Part shown: in pieces, positions 41,513 through 55,000 of the stretch | How the letters are laid out: every line of letters starts with the position of its first letter | How positions within the stretch are numbered: the stretch's first letter is position 1 | Notes under the pieces: model-generated | The model's database searches: none | The model's input: only the letters and a program-made list of their open reading frames with translations | What the model was told of the DNA's origin: nothing | Program-made: the position numbers and the translations under genes | DNA from: Chrysomallon squamiferum | Taxonomy: Eukaryota; Mollusca; Gastropoda; Neomphalida; Peltospiridae | Length of the DNA: 64,000 bases | NCBI GenBank assembly: GCA_012295275.1 | Contig: CM022671.1 | Coordinates: 19,170,956 to 19,234,955, forward strand | Direction: 5' to 3'

Positions 41513-43043
41513 AATAAATTAATCTCCATCCTTTACAATCAAAAGAAATGAAAATGACAAATTGCAGATTTTTCTAACAATTATTTTTCTGCAAAGAGAA
41601 ATTTTCATTACTATAGTCACTATAGTTTAAAATCAATAATATACTGTTAATTCCTGTACAGTGTTATACTGATTGTTTTGACACAACACTCTGCGATCAA
41701 TTACCCTCACTTGTCAAGGGTTAATTACATCATGACTGACATAAACTACATTGAAACTTCATCATGATGATGAACATTGGTGTCTGTCTGTTAAGGTAAC
41801 AAAAAATGAAACTGCTTTACCTAACTTTTTCTATTACTTCTGTTTACACTTATTACTTCATTTTATTTTACCAGGTATAAGTAAACATATATTTGTGTAT
41901 TATCTATAGTGGAAGTAATCTTTGACTTTTATTTTTAAAATTACATTTTATTCTTTAAAAACCAAGAATGTGGCAATTCAGTCTAATAAAATATAAACAG
42001 ATTTACAACATTTTTATGCTTTACCATCAAAACTTTAATATAAAATTACTAATGATCTTGTCTGGATTTGTATGTCAGAAACACTGGTGGACACAATCAA
42101 TCATTGTCAGTTTTAATAAAAACTGAATATCTTATAATAAATATAATTATTTTGCTAATTTATTATTTTTCCCCTATGATTCTAGATTAGTGGGTCAGTT
42201 TTATTAAGTTAGCAGCATTTTATTTTAGTATGCTTTGTGGAAAATAATAAATGAAAATATATTTTTTATTTTGCTGGCTTTTCTAATGAATTGAGTGTTT
42301 TTATAGTTGATAGTTAAGTGTTATTTTTTGGTAGTTAATAGTAAGATTGTTTAAAATTAATTGCATGTTTTTAATATCTTAATAAATCTTGAATAACAAC
42401 TTCACCTTATTAAAAATGTTCTGAAAAAATAATGTATACTGAACAAAAAACTTAGGGATCATGAATAAAAATAAAAATGCATTGTTACCTAATGGATATG
42501 TATCAATGACATGCAAGAGAACATTTTTATCTGATATTAGCAAATGCAAAAACATTCTGTTAAAAGAATGAAAAACAAAATTCATGATTCCTACGTTTTT
42601 AAATTATTATTTGATTTAGCATATCTTGTCAGAACTTCCGCATGAAAAGTACTAAATTAAAAATCTTAATTAAAAAATATTAAACAGTTATGAGCATGTT
42701 GCATGTTGTGCATTGATTTAATTTTGTTTGTTTGTTTGTTTGTGTCTACTAGGCAGTGTCACCTGAAGAATATGAACAGTGGTTACAGGAGGTGAGTTGA
42801 CAAACAGCCAACAGAATTCCATCCATTTTGTTTACATTTAATTTACAGCGGTACATGTAAAATAGAAATACAATACTGAAACATGCATACAGCAACCGGC
42901 ATTCCATCCATGACATTTTATTTACATTTTATCCATTACATATCATTACATCCATTTTGTCTTCATTTTATCCTCATTTTATGCAAATCATATTACTTAA
43001 AAAGATAGGAATGAACATGCACACACACACACACACTCACTCA

Positions 43044-43083
<40 letters not shown>

Positions 43084-46000
43084 AACAAACAAACAAAAAC
43101 ATAAAAAACAACAAACACTATTTCATTTTCACGTGGTATGCACCTGTCATTTCTTTCTCTGATTCATTGCCCAAGATGTTATCTTGACTTGTATCCATTT
43201 AGAATCGTCTGCATCGAATATTTTTGGAAAATCGCTTCAAATAACACTTGTTGAAAATTTATGTTTAACGTATATAATGCAGAAGAATCTGAAAGCAGTG
43301 GAATCAAGATTGCATGATATAAATTTCTTTTAGAAACCTGCTAAAACTGAATAAAACCTGATTGTTTCAGATAATTAATGTGATGATGATTAATCTAGGT
43401 AATTAGTCAAAAGTAATTGCATCTTATTTTGTTGCATGTGTAATGGCATGTACAGAATTGTTTTCACTAAACAGTTTCATCTTGCAGTCACTTTAATGTA
43501 TGAATTTTCAGATGAGCATATTGAGTATAGTAGATTATATTAATTATCAATGTATAAATTGTTTTTTTATTATTATAAACCTATAAATTCTGATACATTG
43601 ATGTGTCAATTTAATAAACTGATTCAGTGTTAAGAAGTCCTTAAAATCTTTTATGCTTACTAGATAAATTATTTTGATTCAGAAAAGTCAATAAAATACA
43701 TGTACATGGTAATGAACATTTCGTAGTGTTCTGAAGTTATGCACATGCTAGAAAGGAACATAAAAGCTGAATCTCAAAAAGTTGTATTTTAATTGCAAAA
43801 GACCAGCAGAGAGTAGACTGAAAATGCATTACAAAATTAAATCTTGTTACATATTACTTTTAAATGATAAATAAACATTTCCTTTCTTTTATGTTACCCC
43901 AAGCCATTACACAATTTTATGACAGTCATTTTTTGATCAGTTTATTTATGTGGGTTTTTTTCTTTAATATGTTCAGGTTGAAAATTATTAAAAGCCTTTT
44001 ACATTTATTACATCTATCTTTATATTAAATGCATTTTCTCTTCTGGGGTCATTAAAAAGCTTCCTTAACTTTGGAGTTAAAACATCTTGACAAGATAACG
44101 TAAGTTAAAAAGCAAATGAGATAAAACCCACAACATACTTTTTTTTTCCCTGTATTATAACCCAGTATATGATTCCCAGCAGTTCCTCAACATATTTTTG
44201 AAAATAAACTTTTCTGTAAGCCAAAAACAAATAAGGTTTTTTCCCATTCATTTTCACTATCATATCTCAAATTATTAAGGATGATGGATACACAAGGTAA
44301 GGTGCCCTGCTTGGTATGTAGCTTCCTAAGCTGAAAACTATCAAGCCATTGCTTTTTTTGTTTTTTTGTTTATTTATTTATTTATTTATTTATTTAAATA
44401 TTTTATTTATTTATTTTACTTTCTTTTCATTATCATCTAAACACAAATATTGTTAAAGTTTAAAAATTAAACTAAAATATATAAAATACCCTTTTCTTGA
44501 AACAAAGAAGAAAAAAATATATATGTATCATCAAGATAAGTTATCTAACCGTATTTCTAAGTGTATGGTTTAAGAGTGCTTTCAAGAATGTATGATAAGG
44601 TGTACTGCCAACCTTGAAACATTCCCCATCACATCGGCTGAGTTTTTAAATTTAAAAAAAAAAAAAAAATTAATCCTCAAAAATTACTTATTTACCTTGT
44701 TAATGCATTACAAATAATAATAATAATAAACAAAAACAAAATAATTAAAAATTCAACAAATTTAAACTTCTTGCAATAAAGGGCCCCCCCCAAAAAAAAA
44801 TTAAAAAAATGGGGAAGCAGCAAACTTATATTAATGATACCAAACAAATGTTATGTAACAGGTGTATTTTCTTTTCTGATAAACACAGTACTGGCTTTCT
44901 GATCAAAGAAATTCAAAGTCAAACCTTTGTGGGATTTGAAAGTATATGATAATGAGCATACAAAGGAAATGACCACCCTGAAGTGTTTCATTAAGTTCTG
45001 GCTGACTTCAAGTTCTAAATGGCCAATTTAGGTTATTTAACAGATGCTGCATAGAGATCAGGTTTCATTCACAAGCTTCAAGACTTGTGATAAATTTGCA
45101 GGTTCATCTCATCCTCTTTCTCTCTCCTCTTTTTTTTTTTTTTTTAATCGGAATTTCTGAAATATTTCCAGGTTTATCACCACACTTTTCAAACATTCTG
45201 ACCGCCAGCTACTATCTTCAGCCTGTAGTGACTAATACAGCAGAATATGTCTGTGAGAAGTATATCTGCTAAATAAAATAACTATTCAGCTTACACGCAA
45301 ACACAGACAACTGAAGAATATTCTGCAGTTTTTAATAGCTATATCAAATAACTAAAGCAAAAAAGAAAAAGAAAAAAAAGAAACCTAGCACAGTATAAAA
45401 AAAAATGTTGGCTTAATATAATAAGAATTTGACATACTTGTAAATAAACATTTGTTTTCAAAAATGTTTGTGATTCAGGTTGGACCTGGAGAAGAGTTCA
45501 TTATACCTGATACAACTGACCGAGCTCAAGCAGCACCCCCCAGTGGACAAGGCCTATACTTACCTGTTGACTTCTGTATTCCAGTTGGACCTATCTTTAA
45601 CTTTGTCTCAGGTAAGCATCGATTATATAAAAATTTATTAAAATTTCTCTTTAAAGGATATTTTAAAATGCAATGATTTTATTTCTGTATTCATATGGCA
45701 GTTTCATTTAACAAAATAATATTTATAAAATCCTAATGTGTTCAAAAAATAATGTTTTCTGGAAATAAAATGTATAATACCTATTTGACACTAAAATATT
45801 TTGTAAATAAGAATTTGGAATATTTATAAATTTGTTTAAAATTTAGTTAAGCTAAATCTTATTATATAATAAAACTATTCTTCAGTGCATTCTTTAATAT
45901 TACCTCTTTTGTGTTTTAAGAAAATCTGAACTGAATATCTGCTGTAAAAATTTATTAAAAAATATAATGATAAAATGGACAAAAACAACAAAAATTCAAA

Positions 46001-49000
46001 AAAAAGAAAATTTTGAAAATAAAATGAAATCATAAAAAGGACAAAAAACAACAAAAAACAACAACAAATAAATAAATAAATTTATAAAAAAAGAAAGATT
46101 ATAAATAAAATAAAATAATTAAATAAATAAATAAAAATAACTTCATCTTAATTACAGCATTTGTCGTTATGCCATCTGGTAAGAAGTCCTACCCAAAGAT
46201 TGATGACAACCAGGATGGCACTGTGACCATTCGTTACCAGCCAATTGAAACCGGCCTGCATGAGCTGCATGTTCATTACAACAACCAGTCTATTGAAGGT
46301 CAGTTTACTCTGTTCATTTCTTTTGGACTTAAACGTTCTACAAGAACTCTGTTTTAATTTTGTCACTCTTTATCCATTTGTCAAAGTGAATTATCATTTA
46401 ATGATTCTGAAAAAGTTGTTTAAGTCAGTTTTCTTGATGATTAAAAAAATGATTTATTCAAATAAACAATTAAGATAACATAATGCAAACTTTTTGGAAG
46501 ACCAGTCATGGTGCAGAAACAAATAGCAATTAAAAAAAAAAAATCATTATACAGGAGCAATAACTAAGTAAGTAAAGAGAAAATTTTGGAGTGGGAGCAT
46601 ACCTTTTTAAATTTATTAAATATATTTTTTATAATCTTATTTTTAAATATTTGTTTTATAGGAAGCCCATTCCTGTTCCACGTTGATGCTGTTAACAGTG
46701 GTTATGTAACTGCATATGGTCCTGGTCTGACCCATGGTGTCGTCAATGAACCAGCCTACTTCACCATCAACACTAAAGATGCAGGAGCAGGTACGTTTTG
46801 TGTTGTCATTATTACATGGCTAGATAGCTACATACACATCAGCTGAATCTTCCAATTTCTTCAATAATAAAACATAAATAATATACTTTTCAGATCACAT
46901 CATAAAAATTAAGAAAAGATAAAAAATCCAAAAAATTCTGTATTATTTACCAGATGAGATTATAGCATGATGTTCTGAAAAACCTTGTCAGCAAATAATG
47001 TTAAAATATTTATTATGAACTCCTAATTTTTAAAAATAAATAAAAATAAATTTGATATTATCTTTTCAGGTAATATTATGATGTAAGATTAATAAAACTT
47101 CATTTTGTAATTTTTTATTTAGATATTTTCTCATTTTCTATTTTTAAGGATAATTAAATGTCATAAATATCTTTTCATGGGTTAGTAATGACTACATATT
47201 AAAGTGATGAAAATAAATGTTTCTGATTATGTGAGCATGTAATGAAATAACATATTTTAATAGTATGTACATAAAATTTGTTTGTAACAGTGCCTCTGTA
47301 TCTATTTTAGGAGGTTTATCTCTTGCCATTGAGGGCCCTTCAAAGACTGAGATCCAGTGCAAGGATAATGAAAATGGAACATGTACTGTATCGTACATAC
47401 CCACAGCACCAGGAGAGTACTCCATCACGGTGAAGTTTGCTGACAAGCACATTGCTGGCTCTCCTTTCACTGCAAAGATTTCACGTAAGTTTATAAATAA
47501 CATTTCTAGAGCTTTGTGATAAAGAATAATTGTTTTTAAGAGAGTTCTTGAAGCATCTTAAAAATGGAGGAGAACAAAATATGAAACCAGCTTATAAAAA
47601 TATTTCTTTGATATTATATAATGAAATTTCATAGTGCGATCTGGAAGAAATTGAGGAATTTGAGTTTGTTTTAGAATTCGATGTTATCATAATACAGGCT
47701 TCAGATGATATAGATACATATAAGAGCTCAGTTAATAACCTTTTTAAAATTAGTATCAGTTACCCATCATTATATTAATTTCCAGACATTTCTGTTTCTG
47801 CATCATACCATTTTTCTGTCACATTTAATTTATTTTATGAACGTGGTATGTTATGTAACTTGTTGTAATTGTTTTGGAATTTGTTTTATAAAAATAAAAT
47901 AAAATGAATCATTGTGTAGTTTCTAATTGGTATGATCTGTATGGCAACTTACTATATGTGTTTTCACATATAATTAAAGTTTAAAAAAAAAAAAAAATTA
48001 TGAGTATGTGAAGTATTTCATTGCTTGCATTAATAATTTACATGAATTTTATAACCTTTTTTCTATTTGAAATACTAATTACTCCTTCACAGTGATATAT
48101 ACACACACACACACACACACACTACTTAAACCAAATGCTATATATTTTTTAAAAGGGCGTCTTCAAAATAATATTAATATAATTTTGTTTGTTTTGTCAT
48201 TCAAAAATGTGTAAATGTTGTTTTTTGCCTTCACAGCTGGAGAGCCAAGACGAAGAGCTCAGTTGTCAGTGGGCAGTAGCAGTGAGGTGTCACTGAAGGT
48301 CACTGAAACAGATATTTCTTCTCTCAGTGCTTCCATCAAAAGTCCATCTGGACGACTTGAGCCATGTCTCCTCAAACGCTTGGCTAATGGACATTTAGGT
48401 AAGCCATCAGCTCTGTCTACTGTAAAAGTTATTCTTTTTATATTACCAAATGTGTATTATATATAAGATATACATTTGTATATAGATTTATGGTTTGTTT
48501 TTTGTAAAATATATATGAAAAGGAAAAATGTTTGGTACTGATTTGGAAAAACTTTAAGAGATATCACTTCTATCATACTAACTTCCTGTTTTTCTCTCTT
48601 GCATTCACATAACATAACCAAATATGAAAGGTTTTGGTGAAAAATGCTGTTTGCATACCTTTGTAGTTGTTTTGATATTTTATATTAAAGAAATCTATCT
48701 AAAATACATTCAGAATTCACATAAACCACTGGTAGGTAATAATGATGCATTATTTTAAACAAAAAGCACTTAAGAATATCATCATTAACGTCTGCCACAC
48801 TTCTTGTACAAGTTGATGTTTCTCTGTAAAGCAGTCAAGCACAAAGTGTCTGCTTCCTGCTTAAATTGAATTAGCTAAAACAGAATAATTATTCAATTTT
48901 CACACAACCTGGAATAACTTGGAATTCTTTTTTAATCTATTCTTGAAGCATTCTGTGATAAACAGTCAATTTCCACTTTTAAGTTTATAGACCATTCTCA

Positions 49001-52000
49001 CTGTAAAGAGAGGAATGAAATTATGTTTTGGTTTGTGAAAATCAGTTTATTATGTGCAGTATATTAATAAAATAATAATAATAAATATTAAAAAGTATTA
49101 AAATCAATAAATAAAAAAGATATTTGTTATTCCTTCAGTAGAAATATTTAAACATAACAGACTGTGTTCAAATAACATTTTATATCTACAAGTATTTCAT
49201 AAAATTAGGTTTTCACATTTTTAGAATGGTTTATTATCATAAGAACAAATAAAAAAAAAAAAAATAACAGAAACAAAAAAAAAGCATTTCCAAGACATAC
49301 TTTTATTTTTCACCTTCATTTTTTTCAATGTAGCATTTGGTATATTTTTACTTTTTTTAACCTTAGTTATATATAGTTCATTTCCAGATTATCAAAATTA
49401 TTTAATTCATGCCTACAAAGTAAATAATAAAAGAAATAAGTAAATAAATAAATTTTATCTTTTACTGACAATTTGAAAAGTTGCAGACTGATTAGATGTG
49501 GCTTCATTATTTTGTCTGTTTTTGTTACAAGTTTTAATGAGTTTTTCCAAATCTGTTCTATATAACCTGCGTGCTCAGTTTGTCTTTCTAACTGTTAGCC
49601 AAGAAACCTGAATCTTGAGTTACACAGGAAGGAAAAAAACGAAAAAGGGATATTTTTAACCTTGTGTTAAATAAAACAACAGTAGCATTCATTTGTTATG
49701 AATGTTGTTCTAGGTTGTTTTTTTTTTTTTTTTGGTTTTTTTTGGTATTCTGTTCAGCTCAATGTATTTAAATGTATTTTCTTTTGTGAATGTTGTCTCT
49801 TTTCTGGATATTGTTTTTAAACAAAAATTTAAAAAATGTTAATAAAATTCTCAGTAGTTAAATAATACATAATGTTTTAAATTGGTTCCCTTTCCAGAAA
49901 AAGATAATGAATTCTTCAAGTGTTTTGAAAATAAAATGTGTAAAGCAATTACATGTTTTTCTTTGTCATGGTGCAAAAGAAAATTTTGGCTTATTTTTAG
50001 TTTTGAAATCTGTTTGCTTAGCCCATCATCATCTTTGTCATCATCATTACCATCATTTTCATAATAATAATAATAAAGAAAATAAAATTATTTTAAAAAA
50101 ATAAAAAAATATTAACATTATCTTAAATTTTTTTTTTTTTTTTTTTTCAACAGGTATCACTTTCACTCCTCGTGAGACAGGAGAGCACCTGGTCAATGTT
50201 TTCAGAAATGGAGATCACATTGCAAACAGCCCTTTCAAAATATTTGTTGGAGAGAGTGAGCTGGGAAATGCTAGCAAGGTCAAGGTCAGTGGGAAGGGCC
50301 TCAAAGAAGGAATGGCCAATGAAATCAATGAATTTACCGTGGACACCAGAGAAGCAGGTAAGATAAATAAAAAATAAAAATAATACTGTTTTAGATATTT
50401 TAGGTCAATAAAATTTAATACATATTTTAGTGTATGGTTTTAAACAAACATGTTTTATTTTGTATGTGATTTATGTTTTTAAAATTAAATTGAATTTGAA
50501 GTAAAATGAGTGACAGTCAGTTTTAGTTTATAGTAGGCTTTTTATTCAGCCTCTAGTTAAGATGAAATGGTTCTTAGCATATAATATTTTGTAAGAAACC
50601 ACTTTTTTTCATGTAAACCTATTTTTTTTTTTTAATTATAGAAATCATGGGACAAATTATAGTTATAAGGAAGCTTCTTTTAATTATTTTTACATTGTCT
50701 TTTAATATTTAATTTTTTTAATTTATTTATTTTTATTTATTTATATTTTTTGATATTAACCATATGAAATACATAGAACTTTGACACAATATATTTTTTT
50801 CTGCTGAGTATCACTGAATATTCCTTTATTCATTATAATTATATAATTATATTGTTATTTTAATTGTATTGTATTATTTAATATAATTTCAGGATATGGT
50901 GGAATGAGTCTGTCTATTGAAGGCCCCAGCAAGGCAGACATAGAATGTCATGACAACGAAGATGGCACCTGTCAAGTAACCTATAAACCTACTGAGCCAG
51001 GAACCTACATCATTAACATCAAATTTGCTGATGAGCATGTGCCTGGTGAGTAAACTCTAAATATTTATTGAAGTGAATAATATGCTTATGTGTTAAGTCC
51101 AAAAAAGGATCACTAAACAAATCCATCAAATCTAATTTTAAGTGAACAAATATGATTTTTTGAGTGTAAAGTTTAACACGGAAACCCTCTTTTGACTGTT
51201 GAAAAATTGTATTTTACAGGCAGTCCATTTAGTGTCAAAGTCGGAGGGGAACCATCATCCAAGATAACAGAACGAATAACTCGCCACTCTGAGGCTGTTG
51301 GTGTCACAAGCATTGGCAGCCAGTGTGAACTGAGTTTGAAAATACCTGGTATGTTTGTCTTATTGTTTAATTATATTTAGAATAGTATCCATTGTTAAAA
51401 CTCCATTTCTTCTTAACTTTTGTCTGTCGGTCTAACAAATGTTTTTTTTTTTTTTTATGAACAGTTTAAATTAGTATTTTTAAGTAATTAACATAGTTCT
51501 TAAAACCAGTGATTTTCTTCTTCACTCTAATACTGTTATTAACTGACATTATTTCTCAAAGGAACAAAAGATATAGCATGAAATTTGTTGTCACTGATCA
51601 TATTATTTGCCTTAACTAATCACCAGATATTTGGAATATACTTCATCAAAACTGAATCATTTACCTTTTTATATGGTTATTTTGCAAATATTTTCACTGA
51701 ATAAAACTAATTTTGGCATTCATTTAGTGTTTTGAAAATGTGCAACTTTTCAGAATTAAGACAAGCACTCTTTTTCAAATTTCTTAAACTCTTGCTCATG
51801 TGGTTTAACTGATTACATTAACCAACTTTTTTCTGAAATACTTAAAATAGATGACAAAACTACATGGAACTGAGAATACATATTTCACTATTTAGCTTAT
51901 CTCTGGAATTTGGCAAATGTATGATAAATAAAAGCAACCAATTCCACAGTTGGCAATATATTTGCATTAAACATCTTTGAAATGTGACCTGCCAATTTCA

Positions 52001-55000
52001 TTAAAAATATTCTGGGATTTAGTTAAATATTGCTCTTTTTCTTGGGAAGGTTAACAAATTTGGAAATGATCTGTAAAATGTCTACCTTGATACAGGTAAA
52101 GTCTGTTCAGTGTTTCCTGACAGCTGGCATTTAGAGATTTCCCAGGTTCCATGTTTAAGAAAAGAAGTTTCGAGAGAGTTCGGTTGTTTGTATAGAACCT
52201 ATATTATAATTAACTTGGAAACTGAATGACTGACTCATTCATAACAGTTTGCAAATATTCCAACAAAAATACTCTGACCTTTTAATAATATTGCTGTTAT
52301 GCATCAAGTGAATTTGAAAATGTGGATTTGTTGATGGCTGTTACAAGCTGGATAATTTGGCAGAATGTTCCATATGAAAGGTTGAAAAGTTTTACTCTTT
52401 TGTTTAATGACTATCTAATCATTGTGGGGCTTGAAAATAGGCAAAGTTGTCTGTGACAGGTGGATTTTTATGGATAAGTACAAAACTTTTATACAGAATT
52501 TTTATTTCTTTTAACTTTTCATCATGACCAAGGGTAAGCTATGAAGATTCTGATATATGTTGTTAATATACATTTATTTTAATTTTATTATTGCTTAGTT
52601 ATTGGTCTGTTTATGATTGAGAATGATTATATTAGACTTAAGTCCAGATGTTTTAGACCATTTATTTTTTATTTTTTTATTTTGTGTATGTTTTATTACT
52701 GCTTGGTAATTGGTCTATGTCTGATTGTGAATGATTATGTATTTCAGAAATGAGTCAAGACATTTTAAATAGTTTATTATTATTATTAATTATTTTATAT
52801 AAATGTATATCAGTTGTTATATTTACAGTAGAAACTTTGTAGGTGTGTGTTTGCATGCCAGTTAATTTTGTGCTGTTGATAAATATTTATCATTCACATA
52901 CCATGTACTGGATTCTCGAAAACAGCACAGTGCTTTATCAGAGAAAATGTCAGAAACTTTTCCTTATTGCTGATGAAGCCCATCTGTTTCTTATTACCTA
53001 AATTAATGTTTCTTTAGGGTAATGCTGACTTTTGTAAGTGTTAGTTTGTGTTAGTTTTATTATACATCTTTTAAATATTTTTCTTTCAATTTATTTCCTT
53101 TTTTATTCAGTGCTGTCATTGCAGTTTACAATTCATTTATTGCCTGCCATGATATAAATGCATGTGAGATAGGCTTTTTTCTCTAACAAATAAGCATTTT
53201 CCGTATGCTTTCCTTTTTTTTCAGTTTTATTTATTTTGTATTTTTTGTAACTAGTAAACAATCAACTGCATGGCTGACATTTGTTTGTACATTTCTTTAA
53301 TTTATAAAAATGTTTACTTTTTTATTCATGCAAATTTATTTTTTATATTGGCATGAATTACTTTAAATGTTATTGTATACCATTCTAATGTTTCACATAT
53401 TTAACGATCAAGTACAAATTTATTTAAACAATTTTAATGCACTGAAAGATAATACATCTCCTCCCCATATTACATTCATTATCATTTCTTAAAATGTGTA
53501 AAATATTTTCTAATTTGTTCTGTTTTTACTGTTACAACAACTAATTTAGTCTTTTAAGGTTCTGAACATGCAGCTATAATTGTTACTTAAGTTGAAGGAA
53601 ATGGTAATTTAGCTTCTTTCAGTTTCAAACAGATTGCTTGCATTGGTTTCTTGGATTTGCACAAAGCATCTGTAAACAAATTAATGTTATTTTTGTTACA
53701 TGTGAATAAATAACTCCTTTCTGTCTTGTGTTGATAATGTAAGAAAAAAAATGCCCCACTTTTAAGATTCTGAATATAAGTCTTTCATATACCACTCATT
53801 GTAGATGCTAAATTAAAAGGTGCCTTTGATGATAAGAGAAAGTATTTTTTAAATCTTTTTTAAGTTTACAACATCTTGTTTATGAATTATTAAAGTTTTC
53901 TGTTAGATGATGTGATAAGGAAAGAAATATGACTTGTAAAAGACAGGTGTATCAGATATTATGAAACAGTATATTAATTTTAGACAACATGATGAAAGTT
54001 AATCAGATGAAAACAAGTTCTTATTACCATAATCTAAAATATAAAGAAATTTTTGTTGTTGTTTTTTTAAAACTATTTTTTTATTGATATTCTGTGATAA
54101 AACAATGAACTGCTCTGTCACAAACAAAAAATATGCTATTTATAGTAGACTGTTACAGGAGTATTATAAAGGACAATAAATTATTTATGTATTTATTTAT
54201 TATTTTTAAACATAAAACAAAAACGTAGAAATAGTTATAGAAAATTGTTTTATGTGTGTGTACTAATAAAAATGTTATAAAGTTTTTCTTCTCATTTTTT
54301 CAAAGTAAATGTTCATTAACATTCTGCTGCTGTAAAATGTTTAATTATCTCATAGCATTTATTTTTTGAAAAGAATCAAAATGTTCAATTATAGAAAATA
54401 AAATTTATTTCAGGGACAAGTCCATTTGACTTGACTGCCTCTGTCACCAGTCCTCAAGGTGTCACTGAGCTGTGTGATGTCATGTCACTTGATGATTGTC
54501 ACTACAGCATTAAGTTTGTTCCCAAGGAGATGGGTGTTCACACTGTCAGTGTCAAACACAAGGACGCCCATATTCCTGGCAGCCCATTTGAGTTCACGGT
54601 GGGGCCCATAATGGGAGGTGGATCTCACAAAGTCCGAGCAGCAGGCCCTGGTCTTCTCAGAGGAGAAATTAAACAACCATGTGAGTTTCACAATGAAAAA
54701 TAGAAATTTTATGTTTCCACATGTTGCCGTAATGTTCATAATCGTTAAGTATTTGTTACTTATCTTTTTTGTATGACATTTTTATGAGTTAAATTTAACT
54801 GTGTGAGTTTCAGAACAAAATACAGAAATTTTATGTTTCCTCATTTTGAAGTTCCCATTTAGAAAAGTTAGACATTTTTGTCATCTTTTTGTGAAATACC
54901 TTTTTTATATGTCATTGTTCTGTGAGAAATTAAACATGAGATATTTTTTATTTCCACATTATCAAATACTCAGAAATATTTGTATCGATATCCTGCAATG

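Larger units (their letters stand above)
30343..42752 (+). other. 12.4-kb filamin intron at hinge 1
   Basis: The longest intron inside the window, lying exactly between the N-terminal and C-terminal halves of the rod. Its ends are A+T-rich with simple repeats; the middle, about 33.1-41.8 kb, has longer runs of mixed, less repetitive sequence. No internal exon is established. Two possible first exons are noted at 35333-35516 and 40621-40647. In Drosophila a short C-terminal filamin isoform exists, which makes a promoter here plausible but unproven. Confidence 0.8.
42792..45478 (+). other. Filamin intron within hinge 1
   Basis: 2.7 kb of A+T-rich non-coding sequence with a CA repeat and a TTTA repeat. 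An in-frame ATG at 45464 sits just upstream of the next exon, reading M-F-V-I-Q through the acceptor, but it is intronic in the main model. Confidence 0.82.
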
